Assembly (NCBI GenBank): GCA_949316495.1
Contig: OX439005.1
Location: 41,600,682 to 41,664,681, forward strand
Reading direction: 5' to 3'
Length of the DNA: 64,000 nucleotides
From: Amphiduros pacificus
Lineage: Eukaryota; Annelida; Polychaeta; Phyllodocida; Hesionidae
Every line of letters starts with the position of its first letter. Within the stretch, counting starts at the first letter, position 1. The notes under the pieces are model-generated. The model was not told where the DNA came from, ran no database searches, and was given only the letters and a program-made list of their open reading frames with translations. Both the position numbers and the translations under genes were made by a program. Shown piece by piece: positions 37,491-51,400 of this stretch.

Positions 37491-38489
37491 TTAGCATGTC
37501 ATCATTCTGAAGTTACTGGTATTCTTTATAATGATAGTAAATGTGACTGGCATCTGTATTACATTCCTCAGAGAGACACCTTTGCGTGTGTTATCAGTCG
37601 TGCATAAAGAAATGGGTGCGGAGAGTGAGATTGAGTAATCAATGTCTTTACTTTGTCAGGTGTCAGAATGTAAACAGCTGGAGATGTTGTAACTTTGATA
37701 TTGGGTTGAACATGCTCAATAAATATTAAATTACTGACTCATATTTGTCAATATTATTTATTGATTTAAAGAAATACTTGGAACCATAAAGTGGTAATGT
37801 GGAGGAGATTTAGAAATAACATTGATATTTGGGCTGTGACATTATGACTATGATTGCTGAGGAAGACAGAAAGGATATTTTAAAATCATATATTCAAGCA
37901 GTGATCTTTTTTTATGGAAGACAAGAGATAATGGCTCATTAAAATTACAGAAGTCTCATTCTCATATGTGCCTCAGGGGACAATAAAAATTTATTGTGTT
38001 CTTTTATGTACTTCATTGCTACTTCACACTCATAATTTTGCTTGGAAATTGTATATCAGTATGGTAGTGTACAGCAATTTGGTGTTTTTAATAGTCCTGT
38101 GTAAAAAGCCTAATAACGTCAACCATTTAGCTTTGACTTGTCTCATCACTTTATAAGATTATAAGGACAAAAAGACACAGAGGTGTTTTCTTCTAATAGA
38201 AATGGACTTCTACTGCCTGTTGGTTTTGAGCTTTGACTCAAGACATATGAACTAAGTGTGAGGGTTTCCACGTAGTGCTCATATCTCAGATATAAGCAGT
38301 CAATTTCAATTTTTGCATGAATTGATATTAGAAATAGAGCAAAAATTAGCTTTGGAACATGTATGCCCTAACAATTTTAACTCAGATTTTGATATTTTTT
38401 GTGATTGAATTGACCTCAAATGCCAATCATGATTAGATATTAAGAAAATTACTACAAAATTTCTGTCACTTATATATGATTGTCTCATT

Positions 38490-39560
38490 TATGCAGCTGT
38501 CTCTCAGTTTTGTAGCTGTCTCTCACCTGTATGAGGCATAGTCAGTTATGTTTGACTCACTTGTGCAATTGTCTCTTACAAGTGTAGTTATCTCTCTCAC
38601 TTCTGCAGCTGTCTTTCACTTATGTAACTGTCTCTTACCAGTCTTACTCTTATCATCTTAAAGTACATGGCAGGGTCCCGGCAGTGTCCCGTAGGGACAT
38701 CGGCAGATTATCTTAGGGCTGTCGTCAGATGCTCCCACGGGCTCCCTGCGATATCACATAGACGTCTTTAGGATGTCTTTCAGACGTCTGTCAAATGATA
38801 TAGACGTCTTTAGGATATCCTACAGACGTCTGTCAATGATTTAGATGTCTTTAAGATATCCTACAGACGTCTGTGCCATTCAGTCTTGCACATGCCGTAC
38901 GGTGCCCTTTAATAATGTGACCACAGCTACAGCATCTCTCAGATTGTTGCTTATAAACTCTCAGATTGTTGCTTATAAACTGGGAAGTCAGCCGATTGTT
39001 ACTTCCCGGCCGGTGACCGGTGCAAATGTGACTGAGGCATTTAATCAGTTCTATAAATGTATGTCTCAACTTTCTCACTTGTGTAGGTGTCTCCTGCTTG
39101 TTCAGGTGTTTTTTACTTGTGTAGCGGTCACTCCTGTCTGAATTTTGGCGAGTTCTACATGTCACTCATGCAGCTGTCCCACACTGACATAGCTGTATTT
39201 TACCTGTGAAGCTGTTTCAGTTATATAGCTGTCTGTCCTGTGTAAATTTTGGACATTTCTATATGTCACTCATGCAGCTGTCCTGCACTTACATAGCTGT
39301 CTTTTACTTGTGTAGCTGTTTCAGTTATATAGCTGTCTCTCCTGTGTGAATTTTGGCGAGTTCTACATGTCATTCACGCAGCTGTCTCACACTTACATAG
39401 CTGTCTTTCACTCATGTATGACATTTATGTTGATTCACCCATGTAGTGTTTAGTCAGTTCATTATGTCTGTGTTGCTTGTGCAACTGTCTCTCACTTGTG
39501 TAAGAATTGCCTCTCACTTGTTTAGTTGTCTCTCATTTGTGATGTTGTTTTTCACCGACA
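38490..39560 (+). repeat. Degenerate GCTGTCTCTCACTTGTGTAG-type repeats
   Basis: About 30 imperfect copies of a ~20-25 base motif (AGCTGTCTCTCACTTGTG) are scattered through this stretch, with longer sub-repeats such as TTTGGCGAGTTCTACATGTC at about 39145 and 39352. It looks like an old, decayed array. Confidence 0.7.
38757..38873 (+). repeat. ~43-bp repeat, three copies, with AGACGTCT palindromes
   Basis: TAGACGTCTTTAGGAT followed by CAGACGTCTGTCAA occurs three times, interrupting the degenerate repeat field. Confidence 0.8.
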
Positions 39561-40198
39561 TAAGGTTAAATCAATTACATATGTCTCTCTCATATGAATT
39601 GCTGAGATATGACTGAAAATACATCGTATATTACGGTTTGCTTTCTAACAGCGTGACGTCATTGAGCGTCCCATTGAGTGTCTCAAGAATGTCACAAGCA
39701 GGGCTTGGGCCAGTTCAAGTCGAGTGGGTATTTTAGCTTCACAATATTTTAGCAAATGGCCCATTTCCCTCTCACTTTTAATGTTTTTTGTGGAAAAAAG
39801 TGTTCTATCAAACATACTTCAAGATGAATGCAGTCAGCTTCACTTCGAACATCACATGCATAGTCAGGAAGTGACTCTGAACCCAAACATCATCTTTGCA
39901 CCACTTTCAAATGGATTTGCTCCAAATTAGATTGCACACGATTCAGTGGCAAATTTGAGCACGGCCAATACCTCATACAGCAATATTTATTTACAAATCC
40001 TTGGGACACTTCCTTTCTGATCAAGATCATGATATTTCTATATAATATGTAAACATATCTAACATATGAAACACCAGTGAATTAATTTTTTTTATTGAAT
40101 GAAAAAATTCTGATGAATTTCATAGTAGTTCGATTTTGTCATTTCAGATACTTCATTTTGTTACCACACTGAGTTTTTGACACCAAACTTTCCACATA

Positions 40199-43100
40199 AT
40201 GGCTGAGTTGACACCAGCGCCACCTAGCCCTCCTGGAGAAGGAAGGGAGAAGCCAGTAAATGCAAGAGCTCCAATAATGCTGGGTCCACTCAGGAAGAAT
40301 ACAAGAGGAGCTGTCATAGATCTCAAAGCTCGTTTATATGACAGACCAGAGAATTGTCAGGTGTTGCAAACTGTCAAAAAGCAAGAGTTGCTCACCAGAC
40401 AGAATCAAGCCAAGCCAGTGATACCTCCAGTAGGACAGGTAAGACAGAATCAAGCTAATGATACCTCCAGTAGGACAGGTAAGACAGAATCAAGCCAGTG
40501 ATACCTCCAGTAGGACAGGTAAGACAGAATCAAGCCAGTGATACCTCCAGTAGGACAGGTAAGACAGAATCAAGCCAGTGATACCTCCAGTAGGACAGGT
40601 AAGACAGAATCAAGCCAATGATACCTCCAGTAGGACAGGTAAGACAGAGTCAAGCCGGTGATACCTCCAGTAGGACAGGTAAGACAGAATCAAGCCAGTG
40701 ATACCTCCAGTAGGACAGGTAAGACAGAATCAAGCCAAAGATACCTCCAGTAGGACAGGTAAGACAGAGTCAAGCCGGTGATACCTCCAGTAGGATAGGT
40801 AAGACAGAATCAAGCCAGTGATACCTCCAGTAGGATAGGTAAGACAGAATCAAGCCAATGATACCTCCAGTAGGACAGGTAAGACAGAATCAAGCCAGTG
40901 ATACCTCCAGTAGGACAGGTAAGACAGAATCAAGCCAGTGATACCTCCAGTAGGACAGGTAAGACATAATCACACCAAGCCAGTGATACCTCCAGTAGGA
41001 CAGGTAAGACAGAATCAAGCCAGTGATACCTCCAGTGGGACAGGTAAGACAGAATCAAGCCAGTGATACCTCCAGTAGGACAGGTAAGACAGAATCAAGC
41101 CAGTGATACCTCCAGTAGGACAGGTAAGACAGAATCAAGCCAGTGATACCTCCAGTAGGACAGATAAGACAGAATCAAGCCAGTGATACCTCCAGTAGGA
41201 CAGGTAAGACAGAATCAAGCCAGTGATACCTCCAGTAGGACAGGTAAGACAGAATCAAGCCAGTGATACCTCCAGTCGGACAGGTAAGACAGAATCAAGC
41301 CAGTGATACCTCCAGTAGGACAGGTAAGACAAAATCAAGCCAGTGATACCTCCAGTATGACAGGTAAGACAGAATCAAGCCAATGATACCTCCAATAGGA
41401 CAGGTAAGACAGAATCAAGCCAGTGATACCTCCAGTAGGACAGGTAAGACAGAATCAAGCCAGTGATACCTGCAGTAGGACAGGTAAGACAGAATCAAGC
41501 CAGTGATACCTCCAGTAGGACAGGTAAGACAGAATCACACCAAGCCAGTGATACCTCCAGTAGGACAGGTAAGACAGAATCAAGCCAGTGATACCTCCAG
41601 TAGGACAGGTAAGACAGAATCACACCAAGCCAGTGATACCTCCAGTAGGACAGGTAAGACAGAATCAAGCCAGTGATACCTCCAGTAGGACAGGTAAGAC
41701 AGAATCAAGCCAGTGATACCTCCAGTAGGACAGGTAAGACAGAATCAAGCCAGTGATACCTCCAGTAGGACAGGTAAGACAGAATCAAGCCAGTGATACC
41801 TCCAGTAGGACAGGTAAGACAGAATCAAGCCAGTGATACCTCCAGTAGGATAGGTAAGACAGAATCAAGCCAGTGATACCTCCAGTAGGACAGGTAAGAC
41901 AGAATCAAGCCAAGCCAGTGATACCTCCAGTAGGACAGGTAAGACAGAATCAAGCCAGTGATACCTCCAGTAGGACAGGTAAGACAGAATCAAGCCAGTG
42001 ATACCTCCAGTAGGACAGGTAAGACAGAATCAAGCCAGTGATACCTCCAATAGGAAAATATTTTGTCCACCATGAAATATATGATATCTGATTAGGGTGT
42101 GAGCATAACATATAAATACCAGTGAAAGTTTGAACTGATTTCTTAACTGAATAAATGTTACAGTATTAGAAACTGATCAAACCCATTTTGTAAATTTATA
42201 TCAATTTCTTGGAAAGAATAAAAGATATTAAAAAAGAATAATCAAGGTTGTAAATAGATTATATGAGGTCAATCCAGAGGAATTGATTATCAATATATTA
42301 CAGGCTGTACCTCGTCCACCGTCAGGTAACAGGTCCAAAGCACCTGCGATGGCCTTCCGGACCACCATGTTCAAGAGGGATTTTGAGAGAAAAGCCCTAA
42401 TGAAGAAGGGCAAGGAAGCAGAAGATGACACAATGCAGATATTAAGCAGGTCTGTCTCTTATATTAATAATGTGCCTTAAACATCCTTGCCTCTATTTAA
42501 AGTTAAATTATGTTTTTTTACAGAAATGAATTAATGACCACATAATATATCAACAAAGGTTGATAAGAGAAAATATTGAAATATAACATTTAGTGTTGGT
42601 ATATGTGGAGTGTATTTCATGCAGATTTCACCATCGTCGCCGTAGTCAAGACAGCGTATCAGATCGGGGAGACATACCACCAGAGGGAGCTGAGAAGGAT
42701 GATGAGCTTCTCTCCATCACCTCTGAGGATACACGCTCACGTATGTAATTATAATGGATACCAGATGACCACATTAAAACAATAACTTTATTAATAATGA
42801 GACAGAATCCTTTAGAGTCAGTCAAAACCTATTTTCCACTTTATGAGTTGATATTACTAATTAAAACCTTGGAACAAATATAGTTTTACCCTCTTAATAA
42901 AAGAGACATAAAAGTTTACACCTTTGTGCTCATTATCTTATAATCACTAAGACAAATGACAATTAAGATCATGAGTTGATATTATTCATTAAATCCTTGG
43001 AACAAATAGAGTTTTACCTTATCAATAAAACAGACATAAAAGCTTTACACATTTGTGCTCATTATCTTATGATCACTTAGTCAAATGACAATTAAAATCT

Positions 43101-45449
43101 TGTTTCAATTTCCAGGTTTACCAAAGCTAGAAAAATTGCCAAGTGCTGAGAATATTATATTAGAAAGAGCAGCATGTCTCTACAGTTGAAAAAATATTGT
43201 TTCAGTTGTGAACGAGAACATAGCAGAGAGCGTCAAGTCAGTAAAGACGGTGACGTTTACCACGTCAGAGGTGCCTCCTCTTCCCCTGCAATATGCTGCC
43301 AGCCCAGACGAGCTCCCTCCCCTGCCGCAGGCTCCTCCCATCAAACCTCTCTCACCCATCCAATCACCACACGCCTCTCCCATAGGAAGGACTGGTAGCG
43401 CCACCTCTCAGTCACAGTCTCATGTTTCTCAGTCTCAGCAAGATCCTAGCCTCGTTTTGTCTTATATGCAGAAGAATATATATGATGATGAAAGTAAGTG
43501 GGATACATGCATGTTTTTTGCTTTGTCTTGCTTGCGATGCCTTTCGGTGTCTAGCTTTTTTTTTATTATAATTTGATTTGAAAACAAATAGTTCCTTTAT
43601 ATATTTTTTAATAGACCTAATTATCCAAATGGGCAATGAACATCACAATATGAGATTTCAAATGAAAACAAATATTATTTTGATTCATATATGCAGGTCT
43701 AAACAGTTTTTTATTATTATCACAATCAATGACCTAGTGAATTGTCATTTAAACCTTATAATATCATATAATGTCTCAAGAAATATGCTGAGTATTTTTT
43801 TCTAAATATCATCAATCATATTCCAATTTGATAATTGATAATATTGATTAAAAGGAAAAATATATCTGATGTTCAGTGCTGAAAAAAATTCTGATGGACA
43901 GATTGTAAATAGACTAACATTGATTTAGCAATGCTTTGTTGAATTTAGAGATTTAAAAAAATCAATAATAATGTGTGTTCATTTTAAAGAATATGTACAT
44001 AAAAAATAGAAACTAAAAATTATATCAATTTGTGTTGTTTAATTCCTCCAATGGTATTTATCTGTGATTATTCCCATCATCTAGGAACATGAACTTAATT
44101 TTTTTAAATGATTTTTTTGGTTCAAATATAAAAGGGAAAATGTTGTTAAGTTTGCATTCATTATAATGCAAGCATTGACATTAAGATAAGTACCAAATAA
44201 CTGTAGCTGCTTGACTGTTAATAACTAACTCAGAATGTATGTAGAGCCTAACATTTGTGTTGTTTTTCTGAATAGCTACTACAATAACCACCACAGAAAG
44301 AGCTTTATTGTATGGTAAGCTTTACTAATGATATCATTTTCTGTTGTATATTTTCAAGTCTACAATGATTTTTACTTGTATTCATATGTCTGTATAATTG
44401 TACATTTATCTATGCACACTTTTTCTCCTGTATGTATATATATAAGGTAAAACATTCAATCTATAGACCCCCAAAATTGTTTATTTCTCATCTCTACATG
44501 CCTCTAATTTTAAATGAACAAAAATGTTCAAAGCACAAACTCATAGAAAAATATCAAGGTGCAGCTGCAACCCTTGACAATGTATGATTAAAGTACTGAT
44601 GTAATTACACTTCCCATCCTTCCCATCCCATCGAAAGAAGGCATTTTCTTATCTGAGATAACCAGATAGGTAAACTTTGGAGTACCAGAGGAGGCTTAGC
44701 TTTATATCAGTAAATACAGATAATAGTGGGTAAAATCAGCAGATATTGCTGGGTAAAATCAGCAGATATTAAGTTTAATCAGCAGATATTAGTGGGTAAA
44801 ATCAGCAGATATTAGTGGGTAAAATCAGCAGATGTTAGTGGGTAAAATCAGCAGATATTAGTGGGTAAAATCAGCAGATATTAGCAGGTAAAATCAGCAG
44901 ATATTAGCAGGTAAAATCAGCAGATAATAGTGGGTAAAATCAGCAGATATTAGTGGGTAAAATCAGCAGATATTAGTGGGTAAAATCAGCAGATATTAGT
45001 GGGTAAAATCAGATATAAGTGGGTAAAATCAGCAGATATTAGTGGGTAAAATCAGCAGATATTAGCGGGTAAAATCAGGGTGATATCAGATATTTGTGGG
45101 TGAAATGATATTCATTTTCTAACAAGGCATTAAAAAACAAAATATTGTTCAAATATGTAATGCAGTTATTAAAAAGTTTTATCAAATTCAGTGCATTATA
45201 TTTAATCTTATATAGTAAAATGCTATTTCTCACCCACCAGAAATGATGATATCGTGATTGAAGTTTTAATTACAACTAATTCATAATGTTTTCTTCTCTT
45301 CAGAACCAGAAAATGATAATTTCATTGAAGTGCTGAAAGAAATGCGTAAAAAACTTGGCTGGAACACTGAGATTCCACGCCATGGTCAAGGCTGTAAGGA
45401 AGCTATGAGTAAACTTACTGACAAACCTGATCCCAAACAAGGAGTCGAG
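40199..45449 (+). CDS. Dynein exons 1-7: disordered, proline-rich N-terminus
   Basis: These exons encode residues ~1-345 of the heavy chain. The first 130 residues are basic and Pro-rich (MAELTPAPPSPPGEGREKPV at the start, FRTTMFKRDFERKALMKKGK later). Exon 5 encodes a Pro/Ser/Gln-rich stretch (EVPPLPLQYAASPDELPPLP) with no predicted fold. Exon 7 (EVLKEMRKKLGWNTEIPRHG) looks helical. Dynein N-termini are poorly conserved, so the assignment of these exons rests on continuous phase and spacing. Exon 4 is doubtful: it may end at 43142 or 43175 or be skipped, and all three keep the frame. The longer form would leave an implausible 30-base intron. Confidence 0.75.
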
Positions 45450-48400
45450 GTATACTGATCTCTTCATTCCTACTGCTTGTATTACTCTATGGTATATTAT
45501 AGATAAAGAAAGATACACTTCTCTTTAATGTATAAAAATATCTCTTACTCTAAATTTAGTTTTCCAGTTTTATATTATATAAATTCCTTCATTGATGAGA
45601 GATACACGTTGATTCTTATATTTACATATTTCTTGTCATTTTACCAATTTTCTATTGTAAAAGAAGTATGCACATGTTTTAGATAAACTTTGTAATGAAA
45701 TATGATTTATTTGTACAAAATGCAGGCATTCATTGAGGAAGATGTAAGGAAACCAAAATAATAGTTCAAATATGTTATCTAGTAAATTAGATGGTTAGAT
45801 TGTTGTCGTTCATTATTTTATCTTTTCTATTTGTGTATTCGGTTCCTCTCTTAACTTTGAGTATCATTTTTCAGATCGAACAACTGGTAAATCAGCAGTG
45901 TTAGAAAGTGATTTATTAATAGTTTCAAAATGGCCAGATTGTAATATCAACATTTGGTTAATCATGGATCTTTTTTCACTTTTTATTTATATTTTTTTAG
46001 AAAGATTATCCTAATAATCCCTAAGATCAGGATTGATGCCAGTATTTATGATTAAATTTGTATCAAAATTATCAGTTATATATTTAACAAGTGATAGTCA
46101 TGTATTGGAGTGGAGAATGTTACAATTTGGCCATTCTCAATACCATTTTCAATGATATATTTGACCTGACTATCAGATTATGCATTTAATTCAAATCAAA
46201 GCTCAGTTTCTTGGCATTCAGTAAATTAAAGTTTATAAATTGATATCTCTCAATAAACACTTCAGCTGATTGAAGAATTGTACATAATCATTAAAAATGT
46301 CAAATATATCGTGCAGTAGTTTTATCAAATCACTGCTTACCTGCTTATCTTGTTTACAGCACTAGCCTTATAGTTAGAAAGCATAAACGCATTTTACAAA
46401 TAATTCCAGATGTTTAGTCAAGCCATCTTTAATGGCCATATACAAAACATGTAATAACTTCTTTGCTAAATGTAAAACTTAGAATTTTCACTGTTTTCCT
46501 GAGCCAGAAGTCCATTTGGTCAAACGTTAATGTGGTCACATGAGTTCATTATTTCGTCATGTTCTGGTGTTACAATAGTTTTTCAGGACAACTTGATATT
46601 ATGTTTATGTCAAGTGAACCAAATTACTTCTATAATATCATTGACAATATAAAGGAATTACTAAGATAAACATTATAAAGGTTGATATTCTAAAAGATAC
46701 TTTGAAATTAATAAGTCACCTGTTTTGCCTTATATAGCAGTATGCGTATGGGTTCCTATATGATATAATTCTGATAATATGCTGTTTTGTATGTTGTGTC
46801 AGCTTCAAGCATATATAGAGTACAGAGACTATAGCTGAGTGCTGTATGTCTTCCTGCAATCACCACACTCGCTCACTGATCACATCGCTACAGCTTAATA
46901 CACTGCACCCAGGAAAGTCACCATAGCTGTACCACTGCACACCCAGATAATACAGGCATTATGATATCATCCTGATAGACAGGCATTATGATATCACCCC
47001 ATCCTGATAGACAGGCATTATAATATCACCCCATCCTGATAGACAGGCATTATAATATCACCCCATCCTGATAGACAGGCATTATATCACCCCATCCTGA
47101 TAGACAGGCATTATGATATCACCCCATCCTGATAGACAGGCATTATTATATCACCCCATCCTGATAGACAGGCATTATATCACCCCATCCTGATAGACAG
47201 GCATTATATCACCCCATCCTGATAGACAGGCATTATAATATCACCACATCCTGATAGACAGGCATTATGATATCATCCCATCCTGATAGACAGGCATTAT
47301 ATCACCCCATCCTGATAGACAGGCATTATATCACCCCATCCTGATAGACATGCATTATATCACCCATCCTGATAGACAGGCATTATTATATCACCCCATC
47401 CTGATAGACAGGCATTATAATATCACCACATCCTGATAGACAGGCATTATTATATCACCCATCCTGATAGACAGGCATTATATCACCCCATCCTGATAGA
47501 CAGGCATTATTATATCACCCCATCCTGATAGACAGGCATTATTATATCACCCCATCCTGATAGACAGGCATTATTATATCACCCATCCTGATAGACAGGC
47601 ATTATATCACCCCATCCTGATAGACAGGCATTATATCACCCCATCCTGATAGACAGGCATTATGATATCACCCCATCCTGGTAGACAGGCATTATAATAT
47701 CACCCCATCCTGATAGACAGGCATTATAATATCACCACATCCTGATAGACAGGCATTATATCACCCCATCCTGATAGACAGGCATTATGATATCACCCCA
47801 TCCTGATAGACAGGCATTATAATATCACCCCATCCTGATAGACAGGCATTATGATATCACCCCATCCTGATATACAGGCATTATAATATCACCCCATCCT
47901 GATAGACAGGCATTATATCACCCCATCCTGATAGACAGGCATTATAATATCACCCCATCCTGATATACAGGCATTATAATATCACCCCATCCTGATAGAC
48001 AGGCATTATATCACCCCATCCTGATAGACAGGCATTATAATATCACCCCATCCTGATAGACAGGCATTATAATATCACCCCATCCTGATAGACAGGCATT
48101 ATAATATCACCCCATCCTGATAGACAGGCATTATAATATCACCCCATCCTGATAGACAGGCATTATGATATCACCCCATCCTGATAGACAGGCATTATAA
48201 TATCACCCCATCCTGATAGACAGGCATTATGATATCACCCCATCCTGATATACAGGCATTATAATATCACCCCATCCTGATAGACAGGCATTATATCACC
48301 CCATCCTGATAGACAGGCATTATAATATCACCCCATCCTGATAGACAGGCATTATAATATCACCCCATCCTGATAGACAGGCATTATTATATCACCCCAT

Positions 48401-51400
48401 CCTGATAGACAGGCATTATAATATCACCCCATCCTGATAGACAGGCATTATGATATCACCCCATCCTGATAGACAGGCATTATAATATCACCCCATCCTG
48501 ATAGACAGGCATTATATCACCCCATCCTGATAGACAGGCATTATGATATCACCCCATCCTGATAGACAGGCATTATAATATCACCCCATCCTGATAGACA
48601 GGCATTATATCACCCCATCCTGATAGACAGGCATTATAATATCACCCCATCCTGATAGACAGGCATTATAATATCACCCCATCCTGATAGACAGGCATTA
48701 TAATATCACTCCATCCTGATAGACAGGCATTATAGTATCACTCCATCCTGATAGACAGGCATTATGATATCACCCCATCCTGATAGACAGGCATTATGAT
48801 ATCACTCCATCCTGATAGACAGGCATTATGATATCACCCCATCCTGATAGACAGGCATTATATCACCCCATCCTGATAGACAGGCATTATAATATCACCC
48901 CATCCTGATATACAGGCATTATAATATCACCCCATCCTGATAGACAGGCATTATGATATCACCCCATCCTGATAGACAGGCATTATAATATCACTCCATC
49001 CTGATAGACAGGCATTATAATATCACCCCATCCTGATAGACAGGCATTATGATATCACCCCATCCTGATAGACAGGCATTATAATATCACCCCATCCTGA
49101 TAGACAGGCATTATATCACCCCATCCTGATAGACAGGCATTATAATATCACCCCATCCTGATAGACAGGCATTATAATATCACCCCATCCTGATAGACAG
49201 GCATTATAATATCACTCCATCCTGATAGACAGGCATTATAGTATCACTCCATCCTGATAGACAGGCATTATGATATCACCCCATCCTGATAGACAGGCAT
49301 TATAATATCACTCCATCCTGATAGACAGGCATTATGATATCACCCCATCCTGATAGACAGGCATTATATCACCCCATCCTGATAGACAGGCATTATAATA
49401 TCACCCCATCCTGATATACAGGCATTATAATATCACCCCATCCTGATAGACAGGCATTATATCACCCCATCCTGATAGACAGGCATTATAATATCACCCC
49501 ATCCTGATATACAGGCATTATAATATCACCCCATCCTGATAGACAGGCATTATATCACCCCATCCTGATAGACAGGCATTATAATATCACCCCATCCTGA
49601 TAGACAGGCATTATAATATCACCCCATCCTGATAGACAGGCATTATTATATCACCCCATCCTGATAGACAGGCATTATTATATCACCCCATCCTGATAGA
49701 CAGGCATTATAATATCACCCCATCCTGATAGACAGGCATTATAATATCACCCCATCCTGATTGACAGGCATTATGATATCACCCCATCCTGATTGACAGG
49801 CATTATGATATCACCCCATCCTGATAGACAGGCATTATAATATCACCCCATCCTGATAGACAGGCATTATGATATCACCCCATCCTGATTGACATGCTTT
49901 GCCTTCATCAGCAGCAGAAGTACATATTATATTCACATCCAGCAAACATATTCAGTTCTCACTCTGAAATAAGAACATTTAAATAAATTAATCATTTGAT
50001 ACAGAAATAAATGTTATTTATAATTTTATTTAATTTCCAAGCTGTTGTTTTATGATATGAGTAGATTAGTAACGCTGACATATAAATGGCATTTCAGGCA
50101 GCATTAGCTGCTAAGGATGATGATGGACTCTTTGTTTATGCTGTCCCCCGCAACCGCAAGGACACAAGAGGGCGCTACAACCCATATGACCTTCAAGTTG
50201 TGTCTGCCCAGATAGCAAGGTCATACACCACCTACTGGACTGCTAGTGCATCAAATGTAACCTTTGTAAGTCTTTGCTTTTCAAAATAAATTATCTGGGT
50301 GTAAGAAGAGGGGCCTTTTGTATGATGGGTTCTTTATGATGTCAACACCAATGTCAAGCGAATATATCACACCACCTGGTGTCAAATGACTGCATTTTCT
50401 TTGGGTGAAACCTCACAAGAAGATTTAAACCTAACAAGGGTAATCATTGATATTGGCAATATCTTGACAATGATTACACTTACAGAAACTATTTGTTTAT
50501 ATATGTTTATAGTATGCATCAATATTTGCTCTAAATCTGTATCTATTTATGATTCATATTCAGGTTGAGCAGTCGGGTGGGACAGAATCTGAGAGAACTC
50601 CAGTTCTACAATGGCTGTGGGAACACAGACTTTTCTCCATGATTCATGATATACCAGTCTTTGTCAAATTCAGGTACTAAGAATGCATTGCATTGATATT
50701 TATTAAATTCACTAGGTGCCAGAGAGTCAGGCTGGCATAAAATTAACCAAAATACAACATTATTAAGTTTCAATTACAAAAGTTGTGAAGTTAAATTTGT
50801 ATAAATAGTGACTTTGTTTATCAGTTCTTGAGATTATTTGGTAGCCACTGGCCTTGAGTTTCTTGCTATTTGCATTATATTCTGACAGGAAATGGAAGGC
50901 ATTCACAACATGGAGATGGAACGTGAGAGGCCAGAAAAACACCGGCACCAAGTAAGCATTGACACTGACCACTATATAAACACATTAACCTATTATTATG
51001 TCATTTGTCATTTAGTACTCTCTTTAATTTAAAAGAAACTTTTGTGGTATCAATCACATAGTTTATCACCAAGGACTTCAATAAAGTTATTGTATCAATT
51101 TTTAGATAATTTTCTCCCCTTTCTTACCTTTTAGATATTTTCAGTATTATTTTTAACTGAATATACAGTACTCTGTATTAAACATTATTAGATTTGCGGT
51201 CAGTTTCAAGCTTCTTTCTTTTGACATGGTATATGGTTGCGTATTTCAGCATGGTGTTGACAAGGACATTATTTGGGGCAAATGAGGTGCTGCAGGGTTG
51301 CCTCCTACACGTGCGCGGTCTGTGCGAGGCAGCCTCAGGAAGTCTGACCGGCCTGGGAGAGGGACAGGAGGCAATTGTCTTTGTTAACCTGGATAAAAGC

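Larger units (their letters stand above)
26933..40198. other. Repeat-rich interval between CNST and the dynein gene
   Basis: The genes diverge across this interval. It contains two LINE remnants, a 155-bp tandem duplication, two unidentified ORFs, two MITE copies, a 62-bp array and degenerate repeats. A possible untranslated first exon of the dynein gene ends at 34023. The stretches 32000-33900 and 35050-36590 showed no recognisable feature apart from the MITEs. Confidence 0.55.

Noticed and set aside
40439-42054. Treating the 40-bp repeats as many small exons or a CRISPR-like array
   Set aside because: Units are adjacent with no spacers and no acceptor sites, and 40 bases do not keep frame. 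They are copies of one donor junction.
43180-43404. Minus-strand Gly-rich 74-codon ORF
   Set aside because: Shadow of the Pro-rich dynein exon 43206-43493 on the plus strand.
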